A DNA stretch of 7,700 nt, from positions 1 through 7,700 of the forward strand of contig JAFWBZ010000045.1 of NCBI GenBank assembly GCA_017537105.1, written 5' to 3'. This document shows positions 1-5,401 of the stretch, piece after piece. The stretch is from Clostridia bacterium. GTDB taxonomy: Bacteria > Bacillota > Clostridia > Christensenellales > Aristaeellaceae. A program made the translations under genes and the position numbers. The notes below the pieces were generated by a model. That model saw only the letters and a list, made by a program, of their open reading frames with translations, made no database searches and was not told the origin of the DNA. Numbering within the stretch: position 1 is the first letter of the stretch; the number at the start of each line of letters is the position of its first letter.

Positions 1-6
1 CGCAGT

Positions 7-29
7 GCGCGAATTTTCGCGTTTTCTTC
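7..29 (+). terminator. Possible short intrinsic terminator of an upstream plus-strand gene
   Basis: Arms CGCGA (8-12) and TCGCG (17-21) form a 5 bp stem around a 4-base loop, extendable by a G-U pair (7/22). It is followed directly by TTTTCTT on the plus strand. On the minus strand no T-run follows, so the polarity points to a plus-strand gene ending left of the window. The stem is short, so this is tentative. Confidence 0.35.
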
Positions 30-31
30 CC

Positions 32-59
32 TCGTTGAAAAACCGGGGTTTTTCAACGA
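32..59. terminator. Perfect inverted repeat, possible bidirectional terminator
   Basis: The arm at 32-44 is the exact reverse complement of the arm at 47-59, with only GG between them. A folded RNA would open one pair and give about 12 bp with a four-base loop. A run of five A in the left arm and five T in the right arm flank a GC core, so either strand offers a T-run after a small GC stem. It lies downstream of the minus-strand gene that ends at 113. Termination is inferred from form and position only. Confidence 0.45.
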
Positions 60-62
60 ACT

Positions 63-100
63 GAATCACCGGAGGGATCGAAGGATCTCTCCGGTGATTC
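63..100. repeat. Long near-perfect stem-loop just past the stop of the 113-877 gene
   Basis: GAATCACCGGAG (63-74) pairs exactly with CTCCGGTGATTC (89-100). The inner part also pairs (76-79 with 84-87), leaving a GAAG loop at 80-83. The one imperfect position (75/88) is a G-U wobble in plus-strand RNA and an A-C mismatch in minus-strand RNA. The arm ends 12 bases past the stop codon of the minus-strand gene. It could be a 3'-end stabiliser, part of a terminator, or one copy of a dispersed palindromic repeat. No T-run follows on either strand, so it is not called a plain terminator. Confidence 0.6.
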
Positions 101-112
101 CATTACGGGGTC

Positions 113-877
113 TCAGGACGCTGCGGTGTCCGTCGCGGTGTCCTCCGTGCCGATGACGTCGGCGGTGACGGGGTCGGTGATGCCGGGGGTGTACACCGGC
201 GGCTTGCAGCGGCCGCAGGGCTCAAAGCCCAGGTAGTAGGCCTCGTATACGGTCAGCCGCTGGGAGCTGGCAAAGGCGAATTTGCACTCGTATTCGTGGT
301 AGCAGCGCGCGCCGTCGGCGGCGTAGACATAGTGCGCATCGCTCTCCACCTGATCCACGATGATGGACCCGGTGTTCTCCCGGGTGTAGCCGGGCACGAT
401 CAGGTTTGGCAGTGCGGGGCCGTAGACCTCCACCGTCGGCTTGTCCGCCACCACCTGCACACCGTTGGACGGGGCATTGATGCTGGGGATGGGGACGAGG
501 AATATGGCGGCCAGCACCGCGGCCATCGCGGCGGAAATGCCGATCTTCACGCCCTTCTTCCAGGTACAGCTGCTGCGCCACATCAGGCTCAGGCCCACCG
601 GGAAGCACCACAGCCACAGCGCGGCCCGGGTGTTCGTGCGATTCCTGACCCGCCTGGGGCGGCTGGCTGCGCGACGGAAGGTGTTCCGGAGGTTTTGCAG
701 CAGGCCGCTCCGCTTCGCGGCACTGCGCCGGGCCTTCGCGGCGTTGGCGCCCGTGCGGATGCTGTTTGTATGACGGCTCACATGCGTCCCAACGGGGGAC
801 TTTGCGGCGTGGCGCGCCCGCGCCGCGCCCTGCATGGGCCTGCGCTGTGCGGACTTCGCGTTGGCTTCCGCCTTCAT
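113..877 (-). CDS. Unrecognised basic membrane protein with Ada-like Cys/His C-terminal cluster
   Basis: The product is 254 aa from the start chosen here, and I do not recognise the whole protein. Residues 1-84 are a low-complexity tail rich in Arg, Lys and Ala. Two hydrophobic stretches follow, about 86-100 and 112-132, probably membrane segments. Residues 133-190 look extracytoplasmic if the positive-inside rule holds. At 192-226 sits a compact cluster: YH (193-194), Cys198, LTVYEA, GFEPCGRC with Cys221 and Cys224, then KPP. The order H-x3-C-x22-C-x2-C with EA..GF.PC.RC.P resembles the zinc site of the Ada N-terminal domain and Cys-rich tails on some Firmicutes surface proteins and nucleases; zinc binding is inferred. 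The last 28 residues are rich in Thr, Asp and Ala. The start at 877 has a GGAAGTGA ribosome site (882-889). In-frame ATGs at 922 and 892 are less likely: the first lies about 5 bases from the predicted transcript start, and the second has its purine run touching the ATG. The gene stands alone, with hairpins downstream. Confidence 0.72.
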   Translation of the reverse strand: MKAEANAKSAQRRPMQGAARARHAAKSPVGTHVSRHTNSIRTGANAAKARRSAAKRSGLLQNLRNTFRRAASRPRRVRNRTNTRAALWLWCFPVGLSLMWRSSCTWKKGVKIGISAAMAAVLAAIFLVPIPSINAPSNGVQVVADKPTVEVYGPALPNLIVPGYTRENTGSIIVDQVESDAHYVYAADGARCYHEYECKFAFASSQRLTVYEAYYLGFEPCGRCKPPVYTPGITDPVTADVIGTEDTATDTAAS

Positions 878-881
878 GTGC

Positions 882-889
882 TCACTTCC
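882..889 (-). promoter_or_regulatory. Ribosome binding site deciding the start at 877
   Basis: The minus strand reads GGAAGTGA, one mismatch from GGAGGTGA, ending 4 bases before the ATG at 877-875. Neither upstream in-frame ATG has a site at proper distance. Confidence 0.55.
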
Positions 890-933
890 CATTCCTTCGA
901 CGGCCCTTCGAACGACCGTCATTGTTCAGCCAT

Positions 934-962
934 ATTATACCGCTTTTCCGTCAAGATGTAAA
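934..962 (-). promoter_or_regulatory. Sigma-A type promoter of the 113-877 gene
   Basis: On the minus strand TTTACA (957-962) and a perfect TATAAT (934-939) are separated by 17 bp. The DNA upstream (963-1000) is AT-rich and could act as an UP element. The expected transcript start is near 927, leaving a leader of about 50 bases before the ATG at 877. Confidence 0.75.
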
Positions 963-1084
963 CACCCTATCGATAAAAATTGCAAATTTATGACGATTTT
1001 ACAGAATCAGAAATATATTTGTAATATTTAAGCCGCAAAAAGGGGTTTTTCCGGGGCGAAGGGCGCATGTTAATCGAACAAATC
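963..1084. other. AT-rich spacer between divergent genes, no gene seen
   Basis: About 75 bases (roughly 955-1030) are strongly AT-rich inside an otherwise GC-rich window. They include ATCGAT (969-974) and an A/T stretch at 1011-1030. A weak plus-strand promoter match, TTTACA (998-1003), 16 bp, TGTAAT (1020-1025), could be a second promoter for the J-domain gene. A small five-pair A/T hairpin with a GGGG loop (1037-1050) lies just after it. No coding frame is supported here. Confidence 0.5.
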
Positions 1085-1114
1085 TTGACAGCCGCGAGAT
1101 GGGGGTGTTATAAT
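1085..1114 (+). promoter_or_regulatory. Consensus sigma-A promoter of the J-domain gene
   Basis: TTGACA (1085-1090) and TATAAT (1109-1114) both match consensus perfectly, with an 18 bp spacer. The expected transcript start is near 1121, giving a leader of about 42 bases. Confidence 0.85.
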
Positions 1115-1150
1115 GCGCATATTCTCATGGGATAGACGTATGATATTGAC

Positions 1151-1157
1151 GAGGTGA
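1151..1157 (+). promoter_or_regulatory. Ribosome binding site that selects the TTG start at 1163
   Basis: GAGGTGA sits 5 bases before TTG at 1163. The in-frame GTG at 1154 lies inside this site and has no ribosome site of its own, so TTG is the better start. Confidence 0.7.
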
Positions 1158-1162
1158 AGACC

Positions 1163-1654
1163 TTGAACGCATATGAGGTGCTGAACGTGCCGCCCACGGC
1201 GTCGCGGGAGGAGATCCGCAGGGCCTACCGGTCCCTGGCGCGCCGCTGGCATCCGGATCGCTTTATGGCGGGGCCGGAGCGCGACTGGGCGAACGAGAAG
1301 ATGGCGGACATCAACGCCGCGTACAGGCTCTGCCTGGACGGCCTGAAGGACGCCCGCACCGCCGCAGGCAACGACGACGAGGGCCTTCGGCAGGTGCGCA
1401 AGCTGATCGACGACGGCATGTACACCTCCGCCCGCAGGAAGCTGATGGGCCTGAACACCCGATGCGCCGAGTGGAACTACCTTTTCGGCTGGCTGCTGCT
1501 GCAGACCAGCGAGCTGGACAAGGCGCTCATCTACCTCTCCGTCGCCGTGCACCAGAATCCCAATTCCGCCCAGTATGCCCGCGCGCTGCGCGAGGCCGAG
1601 CAGCTGAACAGCGCCACCGGGCGCCTCTCCCGGCTGTTCGCGCGGCGGCGATAA
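1163..1654 (+). CDS. Small J-domain protein with TPR-like C-terminal half
   Basis: The product is 163 aa from the TTG start. Residues 2-62 form a J domain: NAYEVLNVPPTASREEI, then helix II RRAYRSLARRWHPD with the HPD motif at 30-32, then KMADINAAYRL as helix III. The HPD motif is what stimulates the DnaK ATPase. The Gly/Phe region, zinc domain and substrate-binding domains of true DnaJ are absent. Residues about 75-140 look like paired helices of the TPR type (VRKLIDDGMYTSARRKL, then AEWNYLFGWLLLQTSELDKAL and a PNSAQYARAL turn). Small J proteins with this tail are common in Clostridia, and the tail probably recruits a partner that cannot be named from sequence. The end is Arg-rich. No signal peptide or membrane segment is seen, so it is likely cytoplasmic. 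It is a single-gene unit with its own promoter and a GNRA-loop terminator. The extra 3 residues of the GTG start at 1154 cannot be fully excluded. Confidence 0.9.
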   Translation: MNAYEVLNVPPTASREEIRRAYRSLARRWHPDRFMAGPERDWANEKMADINAAYRLCLDGLKDARTAAGNDDEGLRQVRKLIDDGMYTSARRKLMGLNTRCAEWNYLFGWLLLQTSELDKALIYLSVAVHQNPNSAQYARALREAEQLNSATGRLSRLFARRR

Positions 1655-1668
1655 CCCATATTCATCAC

Positions 1669-1700
1669 AAAAAACAGGACGCGAAAGCGCCCTGTTTTTC
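1669..1700. terminator. Bidirectional terminator between convergent J-domain gene and xylB
   Basis: Arms at 1670-1682 and 1687-1699 pair around a GAAA tetraloop (1683-1686), with one interruption (1679/1690: A-C on plus, G-U on minus). On plus, the right arm ends in TTTTT (1695-1699). On minus, the arm ends in a run of T (complement of 1669-1674). It lies 15 bases after the J-domain stop and 23 bases after the xylB stop, so it should serve both transcripts. Confidence 0.85.
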
Positions 1701-1722
1701 ATGGCCAGAAATGCCTCCGAAA

Positions 1723-3258
1723 TCAGTATCCCTTTGCCGCGCTGGCGTCGTACACGGGCTTCAGCGCGTGGTAGAGCTTGCCGTAGATTTCGTAGGTGTC
1801 GTTGTAGGCCGCCTGGTTTTCGGGGTTGGGCAGGGTCTCGGTCTCCGCACGGATGACCTTCACGGCCTCGCCGAGGTTCTTCCAGATGCCCGCGCCGACG
1901 CCCGCGACCAGGATCGCGCCGTAGGCGCCGCCCTCGCTGGCGGCGGACATGGTGTAGACGGGCAGGTTGAAGATGTCGGCCTGCATCTGCCGCCACAGCG
2001 GGCTCACACTGCCACCGCCGGAGGCATAGACCTTTTCATTTTTCGCAAAGCTGCCCATGATGTCCACCAGTTGCCGGAGGGAGTAGGTGACGCCCTCCAT
2101 GACGGAGCGGGTGATGTCGCCCTTCTTCGTGCCGAGCGTCAGGCCGTAGAAGCTGCCTCGGGCGTTCGGGTCCGGATAGGGGCAGCGCTCGCCGGTCAGG
2201 TAGGGGGTGAATACCACGCCATGGGCGCCGGGCACGGATTCCTCCGCCAGCTCGCCCATCACGTCGTAGACGTTGCGGCCCTCCGCTTTGGCCTGGATGT
2301 CCTCGGCCTTGCACAGCTCGTCGCGGTACCAGCGGTAGGCGCCGCCGGCGGTCAGCGTGCAGCCGAAGGCCAGCCACAGTCCGGGCTCGTTGCCGCAGAA
2401 CAGCTGCAGATCTCCGTGGGGATTGTCCTCATACTTGTCCAGCGCCATGGAGACGTTGCCGGAAGTGCCGATGACCACGCCCAGCGTGCCGGGCTTCACC
2501 AGGCCCGCGCCGGTGGTCTGGATGACCGCGTCGCCGCCGCCGTAGTAGCAGGGCAGGCCCTCGGGCAGGCCGGTCAGCGCCGCGACCTCCTTCGTCACGG
2601 TGCCGGCGAGCTCGGTGGACTCGTGGGCCTCGGGGAAGATGGACTTGTCCAGCCCCGCCAGCTCGATCAATCCGTCGGACCAGCGGCGGTTTTTGACATC
2701 GTAGAAGCCGGTGCCGGAGGCGTCGGATACGTCGATGCCCACGCTGCCGGTCATCCGGAAGCGGATGTAATCCTTCGGGCACACGAACACCTTCATCCGG
2801 GCGAAATTGTCGGGCTCCTCGTCCCGCAGCCACAGGATCTTTCCGCCAGTGTATCCGGTGAGCATCTGGTTGTTGGTGTAGGTGAGCAGCCCCTCCAGGC
2901 CGCCCGCCCTTTCGGTGATCCAGTCGCACTGCGCCTGGGTGCGCTGGTCGCACCACAGGATCGAGGGGCGGATGACCTCGAGGCGCTCGTCCAGCGCCAC
3001 CAGGCCGTGCATCTGGCCGGAGTAGCTCAGTCCTGCGATGTCTGCCGGATTCACGTCGGCCTTGCCCAGGATGACCTTCAGTCCACGCACCACCGCGTCC
3101 CACCAGTCCTGGGGATCCTGCTCCGCCCAGCCGGGCTTCGGCGTGTAGAGCGGATATTCCTGGGTGGAGGAGGCGATGACCGTGCCCTCGTCGTCCGCAA
3201 GGATGCACTTGGTGCCGGAGGTGCCGATGTCCAGGCCGATCAGGTACTTCTTGCTCAT
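1723..3258 (-). CDS. xylB: Xylulokinase (FGGY carbohydrate kinase)
   Basis: The product is 511 aa, normal for the family. It phosphorylates D-xylulose with ATP to D-xylulose 5-phosphate, feeding the pentose phosphate pathway in the cytoplasm. The N-terminal FGGY domain starts with the phosphate-binding loop DIGTSGTK (9-16). SGQMHGLV (80-87) is the stretch most typical of xylulokinases, and WCDQRT (102-107) contributes sugar contacts. GGGD at 240-243 supplies the probable catalytic base Asp243. The C-terminal domain shows IGTSGNV (263-269), GERCPYPDPNARGSFYGL (356-373), EGVTYSLRQ (388-396) and ASGGGSVSPLWRQMQAD (412-428), all intact. AAAGGAAG lies 6 bases before the ATG. It is the last gene of the DUF512-der-plsY operon, 28 bp after plsY, and is followed by the shared terminator. 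No xylose isomerase or sugar transporter is in view. Another pentulose substrate is possible, but the SGQMHG motif makes xylulose the best guess. Confidence 0.9.
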   Translation of the reverse strand: MSKKYLIGLDIGTSGTKCILADDEGTVIASSTQEYPLYTPKPGWAEQDPQDWWDAVVRGLKVILGKADVNPADIAGLSYSGQMHGLVALDERLEVIRPSILWCDQRTQAQCDWITERAGGLEGLLTYTNNQMLTGYTGGKILWLRDEEPDNFARMKVFVCPKDYIRFRMTGSVGIDVSDASGTGFYDVKNRRWSDGLIELAGLDKSIFPEAHESTELAGTVTKEVAALTGLPEGLPCYYGGGDAVIQTTGAGLVKPGTLGVVIGTSGNVSMALDKYEDNPHGDLQLFCGNEPGLWLAFGCTLTAGGAYRWYRDELCKAEDIQAKAEGRNVYDVMGELAEESVPGAHGVVFTPYLTGERCPYPDPNARGSFYGLTLGTKKGDITRSVMEGVTYSLRQLVDIMGSFAKNEKVYASGGGSVSPLWRQMQADIFNLPVYTMSAASEGGAYGAILVAGVGAGIWKNLGEAVKVIRAETETLPNPENQAAYNDTYEIYGKLYHALKPVYDASAAKGY

Positions 3259-3286
3259 GGGAATCTTCCTTTCTATTCTAATGGTT

Positions 3287-3967
3287 TTATTCCATATCGT
3301 TTTGCTTGCGGTTTTTGCGGTCGTGCATGCGCTTCATCACCTTTTCGGAGATCCTGGAGATGCGGTCGAAGTCGAGGCGGTTTTCCTCGTGGCGCAAGAG
3401 GCGCTTGACGTTATCCTTGTGCCGGTAGAGGGAGAGCAGGCCGGCGATGATCGCCGCGGTTACCAGCAGCGGATAGCTCGCGCGCTGGCGGAACAGCAGC
3501 GCCGTAAGGATGGGAAAGGCGAAGGACGCGGTGATCGACGCGACGGACATGTAGCGCGTGACGGCCACGATGAGGATGACCAGCACCACGTGGGCCACGC
3601 CCAGCAGCGGGCTGATGGAGAGGATCAGTCCCAGCGAGGTGGCGATGCCCTTGCCGCCCTTGAAGCCCATGAATACGGGATAGTCGTGGCCGACGATGGC
3701 GCAGAGGCCGCCGAGCAGCATGCCCGGGTCGCCGCACAGCCACTGGCCGAACTGACACGCGAGATAGCCCTTCAGGCAGTCGCCGACGAGCGTCAGCACG
3801 CCCGGCAGCCAGCCCAGCGTGCGCAGCACGTTGGTGGAGCCGGAATTGCCGCTGCCGTGCTTGCGGATGTCCCAGACGCCGAATGCCTTGGAGATGAGCA
3901 CCCCCACGGAGATGTTCCCCAGCAGGTAGCCGACGACGGCGATGGCCAGATATTTCAGAATGATCAT
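3287..3967 (-). CDS. plsY: Acyl-phosphate:glycerol-3-phosphate acyltransferase PlsY
   Basis: The product is 226 aa, slightly longer than the usual 190-210. This integral membrane enzyme moves an acyl group from acyl-phosphate (made by PlsX) to glycerol 3-phosphate, giving lysophosphatidate, the first step of phospholipid synthesis. The family's three conserved loops are visible: GSGNSGSTNVLR (38-49), GFKGGKGIATSLG (101-113) and HKDNVKRLL (183-191). His94 lies in the GHDYPVF segment before the second loop. Hydrophobic segments near 4-26, 53-75, 82-98, 112-136, 142-160 and 164-181 fit the expected several-pass topology. The last 35 residues are a charged, Lys/Arg-rich cytoplasmic tail (EENRLDFDRISRISEK onward), which accounts for the extra length. 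GGAGG precedes the ATG by 9 bases. The gene is third in the operon, 65 bp after der. The gpsA gene that often follows in Clostridia is replaced here by xylB. Confidence 0.97.
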   Translation of the reverse strand: MIILKYLAIAVVGYLLGNISVGVLISKAFGVWDIRKHGSGNSGSTNVLRTLGWLPGVLTLVGDCLKGYLACQFGQWLCGDPGMLLGGLCAIVGHDYPVFMGFKGGKGIATSLGLILSISPLLGVAHVVLVILIVAVTRYMSVASITASFAFPILTALLFRQRASYPLLVTAAIIAGLLSLYRHKDNVKRLLRHEENRLDFDRISRISEKVMKRMHDRKNRKQNDME

Positions 3968-4013
3968 GGCTTTGATCCTCCATGCTCAGGAATTGTGTTG
4001 GGAGAGAATGACC

Positions 4014-4032
4014 GCCGGAGCGCCCGTCCGGC
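4014..4032 (-). repeat. Small intercistronic hairpin directly after the der stop codon
   Basis: GCCGGA (4014-4019) and TCCGGC (4027-4032) are exact inverted repeats around a 7-base loop, touching the der stop codon (4033-4035). There is no T-run, so readthrough into plsY is expected. It may slow 3' decay or mark an RNA processing point; this is speculative. Confidence 0.4.
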
Positions 4033-5364
4033 CTATTGCTCGTCCTTCCTGCGCTCCCGCAGAATGAACTTCAGCGGCGTCCCGTCGAATCCGAAGGCCT
4101 TGCGGAACTGCTTCTCCAGGTAGCGCTCGTAGGAAAAGTGCATCAGGTTCTGGTCGTTGACGAACATCACGAAGGTGGGCGGCTGCACGCCCTGCTGCGT
4201 GGCGTAGTAGATCTTCAGCCTGCGGCCGGAGGTGGCGGGCGGCTGCAGCGCGGCCTGGGCATCGGCAAGAATGTCGTTCAGAAGGCCGGTGGTTACGCGG
4301 CGGGTGGACTCGGCGTGGGCGGCGCGCACGGCCTCCAGCACCTTGTTGACGCGCTGGCCTGTCAGGGCGGAGATGAACAGGATCGGCGCGTAGGCCATGA
4401 ACTTCAGGTTTTCGCGAACCTCCTTCACGAAGCGGTTCATGGTGTCCGTGTCCTTCTCCACGGCGTCCCACTTGTTGATGACGATAATGGCGGCCTTGCC
4501 CTGCTCGTCCACATAGCCCGCGATCTTGCTGTCCTGCTCGGTGACGCCCTGCGTGGCGTCGATCAACAGCAGCGCCACGTCGCAGCGGTCGATGGCCGCC
4601 AGCGCGCGGACGATGGAGAAGCGCTCCAGGGACTGGTACTCGATGGCGCGCTTGCGGCGGATGCCCGCGGTGTCGATGATCACGTAGTCCTGCCCATCCT
4701 CGTCGGTGAAGCGGGTGTCGATGGCGTCCCGGGTGGTGCCCGCGATGTCGGAGACCATCACCCGGTCCTCGCCCAGGATGCGGTTGACCAGGCTGGACTT
4801 GCCCACGTTGGGCTTGCCCACCACGGCGATCTGGATCGAGCCCACGTCCTCCTCTTCGGCGTCCGGGTCGGGAAAGAACTTGCACAGCTCCTCCAGTAGG
4901 TCGCCGAAGTTGAGCAGGTTGACACTGGACACGCCGATGGGGTCGCCGATGCCCAGGTTGTAGAACTCGTAGATGTCGTCCATGCGCTTGACGTTGTCGA
5001 TCTTGTTGACCACCAGCATCACAGGCTTGCCGGACCGGCGCAGCATGTCAGCCACGTCCTCGTCGTCCGCGGTCAGGCCGGTCTTGCCGTCCACGAAGAA
5101 CAGGATGACGTCGCAGGTCTCGATGGCGATCTCCGCCTGCCTGCGCATCTGGGACAGCAGCGGGTCGTCCGAATTCGGGTCGATGCCGCCGGTGTCGATC
5201 AGGGTGAATTTGTAGTTTTGCCATTCGCAGTCGGCGTATACGCGGTCGCGGGTGACGCCGGGGGTGTCCTCCACGATGGCGATGCGCTTGCCGACCATCT
5301 GGTTGAAAAAGGTGGACTTGCCGACGTTGGGACGTCCGACGATGGCGACGAGGGGCTTGGACAT
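4033..5364 (-). CDS. der: Double-GTPase ribosome assembly factor Der (EngA)
   Basis: The product is 443 aa, a usual full length. Der is an essential GTPase that helps the 50S ribosomal subunit mature. It has two tandem G domains and a C-terminal KH-like domain. Domain 1: GRPNVGKS (10-17), TRD switch I (38-40), DTGG (57-60), NKID (120-123) and a G5 loop near 146-148. An acidic linker (PDPDAEEEDVG, 165-175) joins it to domain 2: GKPNVGKS (183-190), TTRD (210-213), DTAG (231-234), NKWD (297-300) and SAL (332-334). The KH-like part runs from about 352 and includes TTGLLNDIL, LKIYYATQQGVQPPTF and the basic RERRKDEQ end. All nucleotide-binding motifs are intact in both domains. The GGAGG ribosome site lies 5 bases upstream of the ATG. 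It is the second gene of the operon, 37 bp after the DUF512 gene, and is cotranscribed with plsY. Confidence 0.98.
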   Translation of the reverse strand: MSKPLVAIVGRPNVGKSTFFNQMVGKRIAIVEDTPGVTRDRVYADCEWQNYKFTLIDTGGIDPNSDDPLLSQMRRQAEIAIETCDVILFFVDGKTGLTADDEDVADMLRRSGKPVMLVVNKIDNVKRMDDIYEFYNLGIGDPIGVSSVNLLNFGDLLEELCKFFPDPDAEEEDVGSIQIAVVGKPNVGKSSLVNRILGEDRVMVSDIAGTTRDAIDTRFTDEDGQDYVIIDTAGIRRKRAIEYQSLERFSIVRALAAIDRCDVALLLIDATQGVTEQDSKIAGYVDEQGKAAIIVINKWDAVEKDTDTMNRFVKEVRENLKFMAYAPILFISALTGQRVNKVLEAVRAAHAESTRRVTTGLLNDILADAQAALQPPATSGRRLKIYYATQQGVQPPTFVMFVNDQNLMHFSYERYLEKQFRKAFGFDGTPLKFILRERRKDEQ

Positions 5365-5401
5365 AATTACCTCCGATCCGGAAAGGGGGAAGGCGCGGAA
5401 A

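Noticed and set aside
32..100. CRISPR-like or transposon-end reading of the left-edge repeats
   Set aside because: The three repeats have different sequences and no regular spacing or spacers. No transposase, target duplication or integrase is visible.
951..956. TTGACG-like box (minus strand) as -35 for the 113-877 gene
   Set aside because: It lies only 9 bp from the TATAAT box, too close. TTTACA at 957-962 has the proper 17 bp spacing.
296..961. Plus-strand frame overlapping the basic membrane protein gene
   Set aside because: It has no convincing promoter or ribosome site, and its translation shows no membrane or domain pattern. The opposite strand has promoter, ribosome site, membrane segments and a conserved-looking Cys/His cluster.
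998..1025. Second plus-strand promoter upstream of the J-domain gene
   Set aside because: TTTACA and TGTAAT with a 16 bp gap is plausible, but AT-rich DNA makes such matches easily, and the downstream promoter at 1085-1114 is perfect. It is mentioned only within the spacer entry.
1070..1996. Minus-strand frame spanning the J-domain gene, the shared terminator and the end of xylB
   Set aside because: It crosses a strong terminator and is out of frame with xylB. Where it overlaps xylB it merely reads the same DNA in another frame.
1462..3408. Very long plus-strand open frame opposite xylB
   Set aside because: It lies antisense to a full-length xylulokinase with all family motifs. Its translation is rich in Val, Gly, Ala, His and Arg and shows no recognisable domain; such frames are common opposite GC-rich genes.
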